Shown here: in pieces, positions 32,801 to 44,310 of the stretch
Layout of the letters: the number at the start of each line of letters is the position of its first letter
Position numbering within the stretch: the first letter of the stretch is position 1
From: Lunularia cruciata
Lineage: Eukaryota > Streptophyta > Marchantiopsida > Lunulariales > Lunulariaceae
Assembly: GCA_948567375.1 (NCBI GenBank)
Contig: OX419755.1
Location: forward strand, 64,112,944 to 64,176,943
Length of the DNA: 64,000 nucleotides
Reading direction: 5' to 3'
The notes under the pieces: generated by a model
What the model saw: the letters and a program-made list of their open reading frames with translations, nothing else
Database searches by the model: none
Told to the model about the DNA's origin: nothing
Position numbers and translations under genes: made by a program

Positions 32801-35089
32801 TTATTATATAGCTATAACATTATATGGTAGAAGATGATATGATATTATGTTATGTTTTATTTAACCTATTTTGGCAATGCAATTTATCTGAATAGTTTGG
32901 TAGTAGTTTTCATTCAATAATAAAAATTATCAAAATAATTATTAATGATATTTAATTAATGATTTTTTATACTAACAGATTATTTGAACTAACAGATTTA
33001 ACTAACAGATTATTTGAAACATACTATCATATTAGAACTGTGTGCAATACTAGAGTACCTAGACAGAAATAAGATACATACCTCTCAAACTGAAAAGGTA
33101 CTTTGAAATACCTTACACTTAATACAAGCTAGATATCCATTTAAGGACTTTTAGTTTTTTCTTTCTATTCTGAATTTTATATTGCTTATAAATGGTTGTT
33201 GGTTATTGTAAGTGATTTTGATTTTGATATAATTAAAGTATTAGTTAATGATATTGATATGATTACAGATGCAATTTTTAATTAGTTTGCCAAGGAATAA
33301 AACTCTTACAAAATTCAACTATAAACTTATTATAAGTTGTTCTAAATTATTATTATGATATATTGGAAAATCACCTATAATATACTACAAATTAAATTAT
33401 TTTTTGGAGATTCTTGTGATTATTCACTAACAACTTTCTTTGCTTATTTTGGGAGATTTTGATGAACAAAGTAAAGAACCATTGATTATAGTTATTTGGA
33501 TTCTTCTTAAGAATGATGTGTGATCCTTTCTCGTGGAAAATTAAAACCTCCTAAAGACTCCTAGTAAGTCTTCTAAAGTGATCAATCATAATCATACTAA
33601 CTATTTTAGTTGGAGTGTTTAATGATGTGTTGGTGAGTTGATCAAGTTTGCTTAGATTGTAATGATAACATTGTAAAAATCTTACATTCTATATTAATTC
33701 TAGCTCAATGTACTATTTCCCTTTAGAGCTACCTTTTCAAGAAAATACGTTTCAATTCTTTCATGCCCACAAATGCTACAAAGGGGAACTTCACTAAAGT
33801 CAGGGTTTTTCTAGCATCAAAGAGTAGAGAGATATGTGTTTTATACCTTTAATGAAATAATGAGATTTCATAATATGGTTAAAATTATAAGAACTAGGAG
33901 ATCCTATACTAGTATTGTAGATTTAAACCAGATATCATGATGCTTGATTTTACCTCTCACTAACAAGTTCTAATATTTATAAGGCCATCTCTATTTACTA
34001 AAAAAATTAATTATATATATGGTATATTCAATTTTCATTGAATATACCCTAGCAGTGAAAAATTGATTTATCTTTTCTTATTTATATACAACCGAGAGAG
34101 CCATGTTAACCAAACAAAACCAAGAAGAAAAAGAAAAAGAGAAAATAATTAATATGTGATAGAAAATATAAATGTTTCTACAAAGATGAAAGAGAAACAT
34201 ATGGATTGGAAATGCACTTTTAAGAAATTAAATCTTTATTTTATGCTACTTAAAGTATAATTATATTTGGCAAGAGCATTAGTACTCTTTTCCTAACATT
34301 TGAACTTATGAAATCTAATATTTCACTATAAGAAAATAAAAGATAAAAATTAAACTTAATTCTCTCATTTGAGCAAATGTGAATCAAGTATTCCAATTGA
34401 ATGTGATATACCTTGTTGATCCACCACCTCTTTCAACTTATTAAAAATATTCTTTGCTCTTCTATATTGGATTACCGACTCAATTTAAGAAAAAACTAAT
34501 TCCTAAATGGTTTTATAATATATTATTTTAGTTCTAAACATTCTAGTTTTTTCTATTTTGATATTTACAAACCTTAATATTAAATAAATAAATAAATAAC
34601 ATTTGTAGTAATATCTTTACATGATAGATAGATATATAGATAAAAGTAATTGAGAATATCTTTTCATAATTTATATATCAAAAATATACCTGCTACAACT
34701 TACATAATTAGGAATATTTATAAAGTAAAGGATAACTAAGTGTATCTTTTCTTTCCATGTTCTATTATAGAGATGGTTTATTTACATGAGCATAAGATGT
34801 CCTTCTATCTTTTACCTTCTGATTGTACTAAAGGTCTATAGTCTTCCTTGATGGATCAACAATTTTAGCATGTATTAGATTCTCTCTTTGTTTACTCATC
34901 CATTCGGTGTGCTACTAGGACACATCTTTGCTTTGGCCCTAACAAGGATGCAAGCTCTTAAATCTTAGCTCTATTGTGTATTAAGGCATTCTAACTTGCA
35001 CTAGCTACTTTCTCTAGAACAATGACGTTCTACTTTGATTTGGTCCACCTATCTATATCTTCATTACTCACTTGTCAGTGTGGTTCTAC
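32801..35089. other. AT-rich DNA, nothing recognised
   Basis: No open frame of note, no LTR ends, no RNA gene seen. It contains short AT runs and an (AAAT)n tract near 34585. It is probably very old transposon sequence. Confidence 0.5.
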
Positions 35090-35830
35090 ACTAGATGCAG
35101 CAAGGGTCCATATAACACAATGTCCTTTTGGAGGATAGAGGATAGATACCTTTGATACCATTAATGATATAGTATTTGCTATGGCACAAGAGGTAGAAAC
35201 TTCACTTAGAAGGAGTGTTGGTATGCTTTGCAAACAACATGAATCAAGGCAAACTTATTTTTGGTCCAAGATGATAAAGTGATAACAATAGATGTTGTGG
35301 TTATGGATCCCACACGTGACAATTTCAAAGGGAGTGATATTACTCATCCTCTTGAATGTGTAGCAAGCAAAGCAATAATAGGCAAGGACTCCTAGTATAA
35401 GAGCATGTAGCAAGGTTACCTCTTTGTTCCTCTAGCATTGGATTTATATGGATGTGGCATTTGACAAATTCATTACGAAGTACAAAAGAGCTTCTCTACT
35501 AGACATCAAGGAATGCAACTCTCACTTTAATACTTCAATATGTACTTTAGGTAACATTTATCTATTTCTCTACAAAGAGCATTGATTGGTGCAATCTATG
35601 TAAGAGCAAACACACTATGTGATGCTTTTTTGGATGCTCTAGTAATATGTAGACCATACTATTGACATTGTTTAGATATGTTAGGCGTAGTAGGACAAAT
35701 TCCTCATATTGATACTATTGAGGCTTAGCCCCATGTTACATATGATGTATTTTCTTTGTATGGCTTGATAGGTTGTTATACTACCAATTTAGCTTTACAT
35801 TTTTAGTAAATGTATTAATTTTCTGCAATT
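35090..35830 (+). mobile_element. LINE-like 3' end, copy 3 (decayed)
   Basis: Frames give ITQCPFGG, MAQEVETSLRRS, DVVVMDPTRDNFKGSDITH, then FVPLALDLYGC, and finally LQRALIGAIYVRANTL...GVVGQIPHIDTIEA with TAG at the same place as the 10.6-kb copy, followed by CCCCATGTTAC. At least five stops. The order recalls the region after the RT in plant LINE-type elements (inference). It extends family coverage about 450 bp upstream of the 10.6-kb copy. Confidence 0.6.
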
Positions 35831-37224
35831 TTTTAGTGAATTGGTGATCTTATAACTATTGCAATGTAAATTTGATGAGATTTGACTTTCTCTAAGATTA
35901 TCTATTAGAAAGATAAAGATAACTCAATACATTAGATTTGACAATAGTAACATTATTCATAAATCTAAAGCATAGTTAAGTATTTAACAAGGTTCTACCT
36001 TTTTTGGCATTGTCATAAAATAATTAGTTAGATTTTGCAAGGTCTTGAGGAGTCATCCTATGAAAATTTCTTTAAAATGTGGCAATATTTTCAACAATTT
36101 TTTTCAATGGGTATTAATTTCATACATGTTATGGTGAATAGCCTTTGCTTTACTTGAGAAAACAATAATTTTCAATACAAAGTAATAGTGAAGGTTGGGA
36201 ACAAAAATAGACAAATGTTGTTAAATATTAAACAAATACCTCACAAAGTAAGGAAGACAAGACAAAGTCCAAACAAGTTCTTGCAATAGAAGCATTAATC
36301 TCTCATACAATGAATAAAACCTCATTCAAGTGGTACAAAGATTGGGAGTTCATATTATGATTGATTGATTATATTGTGATCTACTAGACCGTTGTTATTA
36401 CAAACATCAAAAAGATGCACATAGTCTTAGGAAATATAAAGATGATGAAATTTATGCTATTAAATTTTTTTCTATTATGAAGTTCCACCATCAACCAATG
36501 TGACACCAATTTTCATGTACTTTGCATGAAGGCGCCATCAAAGGATGGACTTTTGACCATTTGGTGCCAAGTGACATGCATTTGGGATGCAATTGAAACC
36601 TTAAACCAACCATCATGATGGCCAAAGGATAGACCAAATTGATAGAAGTATAAAATGGTATTCCCACCCTACAAGAAAGAACTTTTATTTTTTCACTTTT
36701 CACTTTCTCAACGTTTGGTCACATAGGAGTTTGTCTCTATTCCTGAAGTGACTTGTTTTTGTTGGCAAAGTGCTAAAACTTGTGAGTTTGTGTGAGGTGT
36801 TGTTCTTAGGTAGGGTAATTTCACATGCTATTGTGAAAAAAACAAGTATAGACACAATGCCTAAGGAGAAAGGCAAGAGGAAATAATAAGAACTCCTCAA
36901 GATCACTAGCAAATTGCTTGAAATTTTTGAGTTGGACCTATATTGAAAATTTGATTACCTAAGAAGTAGAAATATAAAATTCATGCTACGAGATTGGAGT
37001 CTATCAAACATATCCATACTAGGAGAAATCCCTAGTCATACCCATATGAGTGAAAAAACCTGAGAGATAATCTTGTCTTGCAGACAAAAGACCACTGGCC
37101 CTGAGTGCTTGCCTGTTGGCCAAATATAGATAGATAATCCACATGGACATCCAAGTAAGAGTCTCAAAGCCATAATAGAAGCCTCATTTATTGATGTGAA
37201 ATCAACAAACATATACCAACAAGT
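35831..37224. other. AT-rich DNA, nothing recognised
   Basis: No gene seen. A TATAAAAT near 36648 and a minus-strand frame 36703-36491 are not enough for a call. Confidence 0.45.
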
Positions 37225-39487
37225 ACTTGGAGAGAGCCTATGCAAGGCATATACTCGTATGAGATGATTGAATAGTTTCACTCAAGGAATTACTATTGCC
37301 CAAGCACTCCAATTTTGGTATGGGATCTTGGACAAGGAGTTGCAATGTAGAGTACATGATGCTAGGTTGTTATAGGCTACCTCACCTACTTTGGTGGTAG
37401 TTGTTGGTTTGGCTAAGCGCATTGAGCTCAACATGATGGAGGAGAAAGTGGTGACATCTAGTAGGGAGACCTCATCCACAATTGCTACTTCTTCTAGAGT
37501 GCAACAAAGTGCACCACATTGTGTTGGCTTCCAAGGGCAAAGTGGACAACCTAGATCTTATGGCACAAGTGGAGGGCCTAATGAAACTAGACCCTTACCT
37601 TCATTTTTAGGTCAATAGTAGCCAATGAGTGGTGGTGTTGCTTGTTGGACTTGTGGTGGACCTCATCAAAAGAAAGAGCGCACTCAAGGTAGTAAACATG
37701 ATACCTCTGGTGCATCATAGCCAACACAAAGATAGTGTGACCATGCTGTAGATTTGGTCACACTAATGATTGGTGCTTTGACCTTTATCCAAAGTTATAA
37801 AGTGGTAGGGTTGCTATGGCACGTAGTAAAGGAGCTCCAAGTCATGTTTGACAAGGTGGTAGAGGATAGAACCATAGCTACTCAGATTGAGAAATTGAAG
37901 CAAAGATTGGCTAGCATGGCAATAACTCAAAGCAGATCAGATTTGGGTGCTAAGGCTTCCACCTCTTATGTTGGTGATAAAGATATCTTAGACTTTATGT
38001 GTGGAGTAGCACAGGTAGATGCATCTACCGCAATGACTTGGAGTGCAATACATGCTCTATAGCCTAGAGGAGTATCAGTGGAGTTGGATCCATATAGAGG
38101 GGAGGTTGGTAGATAGGTCAAACTTGCCTAGTCTTTCACTCTCTTTGAAGCAATATAGATGTAATACCAATAACTAGATATATTATCTAGAGGTGAAAAT
38201 TGGTAAAATTTGGAAGGATGTTAAGTATGATAGGCTAGGTAGATCAGATAGAGGTGTCACCAAAGATCACTTCTAATAATAGAGCAAGAGCAAAAAAAAC
38301 CTAAAGATATAATACCAATAGCTAGACATATTATCTAAATGTGAAAATTGGCTTGGTAACATTTGGAAGGATTTTATAGATAATGGACCAAGTAGATCAC
38401 ATAGAGGTATCACCAAGAGAGTACTTCCACTAATAGTGCAAGAGCTAAAAATAATCTAAAACTTCAAAGCCAATTTTGGAGGCCTAAACGGATGAATTAG
38501 ACTTAAAAAATGTGTACATTCCTTTCCCACATAAGGAGAGGCTAGCCTGGCCTGCCCTTGTTTGTCTCATTGAGAACTTTACAATGGTACCTCACCCATG
38601 TAATTCTGAGATTCCTACATGAAGATTCTATAAAGATTCCCTTTGATCAAAGCTTGTTTGACCAACCAAGTAGGACTAGAATAGATATGTCATTTGTAAA
38701 GACAACTAATCTAAGGGTAGAGCTCGTTGCCAAATCACCTATCTATTTATATGATCAAAGGGTGGATCTTCCTTTGAGGGAATCCTCTTTGTTATATAAT
38801 AAAGGCAAGGTGCTCCTTTGAGGCATTGGAGTATTGAATGTGAAGCTTGTGTTTCTTCTCTTGTGTTTCTCTTAAGGTCTCTTATCCTTGGAAGATTACA
38901 ATAGATGACATCCATAGCTTGTAGACATCCTAGTTCAAGTGTAGTAGATGGTGATGGACTAAATGCTAGTCAACTACATGTTACTACATAGATTGAGTCT
39001 AGCATGATGTTGGGGGTGGCTTAGTTGATTATGCACTTCCCTTTGTTCTCAACCAATGACATGTTTACATTGGAAGTTGATCCAACTCCAGTTTTTTTGT
39101 TTGCTACCACACTTTGTGAGAGTAAGGATGATGTGGTTGATAGTGGATCTAACTTGGTTGAGGAGCATGGGATATGTTCAACAACCAATGATTTATAGCA
39201 AGCAATGGTAGCTAAGATGGAGGAGTTACCAACTAGACCTGCCTTTGAGCAAGCTTAGTTCATACTTGGACCTGTCCTATTGGATAACCAAAGGGGGATT
39301 TTCCATTTGGTGGAACCTTTAGGGAAGGTCTATATGCCATAGAGGGTCTTATTAGACTCTAGTACGTAGCCCCTTATATTGGGAAAAGCTACAATTATTG
39401 GTCTTGAGTTACAAAAGATTGATATGAAGAGGTGTCCATTTCAGATCCATACATCTCTAGGAGGTGGTTCTATATAGTACATCACAA
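37225..39487 (+). mobile_element. Element C copy 2 (+): gag to protease
   Basis: Matches the inverted copy 3 from its gag (about 45250) to its protease (about 43660). Gag tail: FWYGILDKELQ and GLAKRIELNMMEEKVVTS. The zinc-knuckle region is decayed. QRLASMAITQSRSD...DFMCGVAQVDAST falls near 37905-38040. The protease front reads LLDS near 39353 and QKIDMKRCPFQIHTSLGGGS near 39410-39468. A family A solo LTR interrupts it at 38160. It stops abruptly at 39487 against the integrase of copy 3. Confidence 0.82.
38160..38900 (+). repeat. Solo LTR, family A, with TSD ATAGA
   Basis: TGTAATACC...GATTACA, 741 bp, flanked by ATAGA at 38155-38159 and 38901-38905. It is inserted between gag and protease of element C copy 2. 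The second unit of the internal tandem repeat begins near 38311. Confidence 0.94.
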
Positions 39488-40000
39488 ACAATGATCAATC
39501 AAAGCCTTGTCACACAAGACTTGAAACTCTCCCAAGAACTTTGTACCCTGATCAGTCAAAACCTCAGTTGGTGCACCAAAATGACTAAGAATTCAATCTA
39601 GGAATGAGTAAGCTATCCCTTCACTAGACTTGTCAGGAAGTGCCACCAACTCAACCACTTGGAGAAGTGCTCCACCATCACCAAAACATACCAATGATGT
39701 CTCACAATCAACGGTAAAGGTCCAGTGAAGTCCAAACTCCAACGGTAACCCAATCCCATGATAGGTAATGGGTGTAACTATGGCATAGGAGCATTGAATG
39801 ATGCTCTTACTTGGTCACAAACCACACATCTGGCAACAAACTGCTGTACCTCGGTCTACATACCGCGCCACCAATAATGACTCTAGAGTAAGCTATATGT
39901 ACACTTTACTCCAAAATGTCCTAGCTCCTCATGAGCATGATGGACCAACTGTGGTCTCTGTGCTGGAAGTGGTACTACTCGCACTCTACCATCCTCCCAT
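39488..40000 (-). pseudogene. Element C copy 3: integrase (zinc site and part of core)
   Basis: On the minus strand HHAHEELGHFGVKC...HYWW...FVARCVVC (about 39960-39800) gives the H-H-C-C zinc site. The core follows with VELVALPDKSSEGIAYSFLD and APTEVLTDQGTKFLGEFQVLCDKALID (catalytic Asp in TDQGT near 39553). The third catalytic acid lies beyond the break. Stops (TAG) occur at two or more sites. Confidence 0.85.
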
Positions 40001-41770
40001 ACATGCAAAAGGTGTCTGCACTCCAATCTAAACTGTTTGGCTCATTGAAAAAATGGTCTCTCTCCTTGGCCCCAATTGTGCCACCCACAACACTAGTGCA
40101 AAGATAGTCCATCACTAAGACATCATCATGAATGTCTTGCTGAATTGTACTAATATCTCCACTCTCTGGATTTGTGACCTCAATAACTCCTCCTATATGC
40201 GTTGAGAGAGATACTACCAAAGCCTCTAAAAATATACACAGAAAGGCCGATGCATGCCAACTTGGCACCATCTCCTCATCTGTCTCACCATGCCAATGTG
40301 CTCCGGTCTGATCTTGCTGGCTGGGACATGGGTTTCTACTCAACCCATCTGCATCACGGTTCACCACTCCAAGTCTATGAACAACCGTGAAATCATACTC
40401 TTGTAAAATCAGAGCCCATCATACAAGCTTCCCTGAAAGCTTGTCGGACTCCATCAACCACTTTAGTGGCTGATGATCAGTGGTGAGAGTGCAGAGGTTA
40501 CTAAATAGGTAACATGAAATGTGCTATTGCCCAAACTGCTGCCAAGCACTCTCCTTCATATGAACTATACTTTGCCTCCATTGAATTGTTGGAGTGACTA
40601 GCATAGGCCACCATAAACTCCTTCCCCTCATCATCATGCTGAGTGAGCACCGCTCCAAGCCCCAACATACTCCAATCAGTATGAACCTGAAATGGTCGTC
40701 CTCTAATTGGTTTACTCAAAATAGGAGCACATGTCAACCTCTCCTTGAGCTCTACAAAAGCTCTCTCCTGCTCATCTCCCCAACACCACTCTTGTGTAAG
40801 CTTGGTCAGCTTTGTCAAGGCCTTGGCAATGGCACTAAATCCTCTAACATAGCGGTGATAGAAGTTTGCCAACCCAAGGAATGCTTGCACTCTGCTCACA
40901 TCCGTAGGCCGAGGAATATGTGCAATAGCCTCCACCTTGGTTTTTTGAACACCAAGTCCTCCGGAGTAGATAGTGTGATCCAAATACTCAACCTGCTCGT
41001 GGAAGAACCTACACTTCCCAAGATGTAATTTGAGTCCATGAGATCTCAACCTCTCAAACACCTCCAACAACTGTCTCTCATGCTCCTCCACAATAGTGCT
41101 ATAGACCAAAATGTCATCAATATAGCACCAAGCAAAATCCAATCCAGCTAGGATCCTATCCATGACCCTTTGGAACTCAGCCGGAGCGTTCTTCAACCCA
41201 AATGGTAAGAACCTCCATTGATATAACACATCCTTACCGTGAGGATCAATAGCCCAAAATATTGTCTTGGACTTATCCTCCTCCTTGATTGGCAATTGAT
41301 GATATCCCGCTCAAAGATCCAAAGTACTGAAGACCTTTGCACGCCCAATCGCATCAAAAATCTCCTTTGGTGTAGGCATGACATACCGATCAGCCCTGGT
41401 CTATCGGTTGATAGGACGGTAATCTCCACACATCCGCCTATCTGTGTAGTTGCCATGCATATCCTTCTTGGCTGGCATCATTGTTTGCTGATGCATACTC
41501 TCTATGTGAAATCTCCACCAAACCAGCCTCAAAAAGTCATTACTTTGGCTTTGGATCAATGTCCTCTCCATGTCACTATAACGATAAGGATGTAAAAAAC
41601 TGGTGTATCACTAGTCAGCTCAATCCGTATATCAAGTCCCTTGAGAGCACCCAAATCCTTCATACTGAAGGCAAAACAACTCGTGTGGCTCCTCAAGAAC
41701 CTCCAAACCCTCCGTCTTTCCTCTCCAGTAAGCTTGGGTCCAAGATCTGGCTCCCAAGTATCCTCTGTAA
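40001..41770 (-). pseudogene. Element C copy 3: reverse transcriptase and RNase H
   Basis: The RT palm frame is open from 41295 to 40501: KEEDKSKTIFWAIDPHGKD, LPFGLKNAPAEFQRVMD, active-site YIDDILVYS near 41110-41080, FLGLANFYHRYV. RNase H then reads HTDWSMLGLGAVLTQHDDEGKE with ECLAAVWAI. RNase H ends VNRDADGLSRNP near 40367. The upstream part (LFCLQYEGFGCSQGT near 41690-41640) is the RT N-terminus seen better in copy 1. RNase H is split by a stop at 40501. RT copies element RNA into DNA in the particle. Confidence 0.9.
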
Positions 41771-42129
41771 CTGTAGTAGGAGTGGAAGACGTACTGACTA
41801 GCTGCTACATTGGGCCCTTGGAGCAATAGTGTCATGCTCCCGACCACTAGAGGTCCCAACCTCTGTGTGAAAAACTCCCTCCACTCTGGCTGCAATCTCT
41901 ACACGTCCTCTAGTTGCATCCTCAATGGACCAAGAGTGTAATCCAAGTAGCACATGCTCACATGGATGGACTCCAAGTAGACCACTCTCCCTAGTAGCTA
42001 CTGGATGTGTCCCAAGAATACCATGTCCACTCAGTCCATTGCCCTCAACATGTGCTTGAATTGTCTCGATAGGCACAGGGCTCACAAGTGTTTGAGTGGT
42101 GATGCCTATCAAGCGCATCCTACGCTGCT

Positions 42130-43079
42130 CTGCCAAGCCAATGCTCACAATCTAGGTCAAACACTTTAGGTCCATAGCCTAACCTAACACCTAATGCCTT
42201 GATGCCTCTGACACTACTAGAACAACGGTAATACTGGTGCAAAAACCCATCACATGCTCTCTCTCATCAGCATTGGGCTCCACCAATTGCTGTAATTATG
42301 AGTCCCAAACAAGTCCAGGTCCTCCCTCTTGAAAAGCATGAGAGCTTGGGAAACTCATGAGTGTGGGAAATGCGGCTCTAGGCTGTCCAACTAGGTTCAC
42401 CACTGCCATAAGTGACCTATCAGCCACTACCACTGTCTGAGATTGACGTCCAACATCCAAGATGTCATCCACAAGGATGTGGTTAAGTTGTTGAATCCCA
42501 TCATAAGCACGCTGTAGAACCTCTTTGGGTAAGAGGTTTGTCCACCAAAGACAAAGATGATGAGCCTGTGATTCCACTCTAGCTGCATCTAACAATACAT
42601 CAAGTCCCATCCAATAATGGACCTGATGTGTACTCACCACCACTCTGGTGCAAGAATCACCCATCAAAGGAATGTTCTCCAAAAAGTAAGTTGGAGAAAC
42701 GGACTGATGAACATGGAGATGTTGTAGTATCCGTAACATTTCCCAAAACACACCAAAACAAGGATCCTAAAGACCCAATCCTCTACCAGCACGTGTATGT
42801 TCCTAACATAGCCATCCTGAAATCACCAAGTGAATAGGCCCATGTCTCTCTAGGTCATGCACCCCCAGTAAGGAAATGTCTGCTGGTAGGGCCTTTTGGT
42901 AACCTCTGACTGTTGACATTGGTAAAAACTCGGGATATTGATAGGCCAAGTGTGCCACATGATGTAGAGAGACTTGCCTAGTAGTCTCATCTCTCTACAT
43001 ACAAGTACCTCTGTACTTGTATACCCGCTTGTAACACCGCAGCTAGTCCGGTGATAATCCTACCAAACAACTCCAATAG
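42130..43079 (-). pseudogene. Element C copy 3: cytosine-5 DNA methyltransferase domain
   Basis: Minus-strand reading. Motif I LLELFGRIITGLAAVLQAGI with YLYVER begins at 43079. HHVAHLAYQYPEFLP, RGYQKALPADISLL and HLVISG follow. Motif IV at 42817-42803 reads Gly-Trp-Leu-Cys-stop, where family logic expects Gly-Trp-Pro-Cys-Gln, so the nucleophile Cys survives. FWEMLRIL precedes motif VI as FLENIPLMGDS near 42685-42655 (ENI for ENV). Motif VIII QAHHLCLWWTNL begins at 42568 (Arg of QxRxR now His and Cys). TLMSFPSSHAFQEGGPGLVWD comes near 42360-42298. Motif IX/X is EPNADERE..MGF then a decayed LG-AMD near 42270-42150. About 310 codons, lying between protease and RT. Confidence 0.86.
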
Positions 43080-43472
43080 ACATATCCCCTCTACTGGATT
43101 CTGCCAAGCAATGAGTGTGGTATCCAGAGGTGTCAAAGAAATTGCCTCTGGAAGCTCATCCTCACACTCATCTCCTGATGGTACGAAGGCTCCACTCCAA
43201 GCCTATTGCACCAATTGATCTGCATGTTGCTGCAACGCCTCCTCTGAACTCCACAATGGAACATCCAAGGTGGATGGAACAATCCTACTTGTACTCCAAA
43301 GCCGAGTGATCTCCTCTGGTACTGGAGTATCCTTTGCATGGGCATTCCCCTCCAACAAGTCACCAGGCCAAGTAACTGTACCACTGAAAGCTAAAACTGA
43401 TGCTGCCATGGTCATGGACTGTAGTGAGCCAAGACTACCACTACTAAAGCGTATTGGTAGGTGACATACCCA

Positions 43473-43850
43473 TCACTCACCAGACTGCCAACCTGGTCTA
43501 TAGGAGGATGTCTCCTCCCAATAGTCAATATTGAAACCCATGGTGTATAACATTGCTCCCCCAACTAGCACATCATATGACTCAACTATTGTTGCAATAG
43601 CCTGAGCTCTCACCACCAAGCTATCAGTCGGATGACCAGGCTGAACTTGGACAACAAGCTCCCCATGTGTGATGTATTGTGTCAAACCACCACCTAGAGA
43701 TGTCTGGATCTGAAATGGACACCTCTCCACATCGGTCTTCTGTAACTCCAGACCGACAAGTGCAGCCTTCCCCAACATAAGAAGTTGCACACCAGAGTCT
43801 AACAAGACTCTCTATGGTGTATAGACCTTCCCTGAAGGTCCCACCAAACA
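43473..43850 (-). pseudogene. Element C copy 3: aspartic protease
   Basis: The active site LLDSGVQLLMLGKAAL (Asp-Ser-Gly) is near 43803. RCPFQIQTSLGGGLTQYITHGELVVQV follows, and the second conserved segment SYDVLVGGAMLYTMGF is near 43590-43540. It is a retropepsin that would cut the Gag-Pol polyprotein. The frame is open here; breaks lie on both sides. Confidence 0.85.
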
Positions 43851-44310
43851 AAAAATCCCCCTTTGGTTATCCAATAGGACAACACCAGGTGTGAACCATG
43901 CTCTCTCAAAGGCCGGTCTAGCTGGCAACTCCTCAGTCTAGCCGTTACTACGTGCCATAAACCATTGGTCGCTGAACGGATCCCATGCTCCTCAACCAAG
44001 TTAGCTCTACTATCAACCACCTCTGCCCTAGTAGTAGGAACCGCACCATCCCTACTCTCACACAATGTGGCAACCAACCAGAATACTGGGGTTGGGTCAA
44101 CTCCAATGTAAACATATCACTGGCCAAAAACAAAGGATGTTGCATAATCAACTAAGTTGCCCCCAACATCATGCTAGACTCAGTTTGTGTAGTAGTAGGT
44201 GGCTGACTAGCAGGTATTCCATCATGTACTCTATCACCACCTACCACACCTGCACTGGGACATCTAGGAACCATGGATGTCGTCTGCAATGCCTCAAATA
44301 GCATGAAAGA

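Noticed and set aside
30318-37224. Organelle-derived insertion, because of very low GC
   Set aside because: Ordered matches to element B, the LINE-like family and element C explain much of it, and no plastid or mitochondrial gene was seen.
43080-43470. Extra enzymatic domain between protease and methyltransferase
   Set aside because: Both copies show a Ser/Pro/Glu-rich linker (e.g. EEALQQHADQLVQ) without catalytic motifs.
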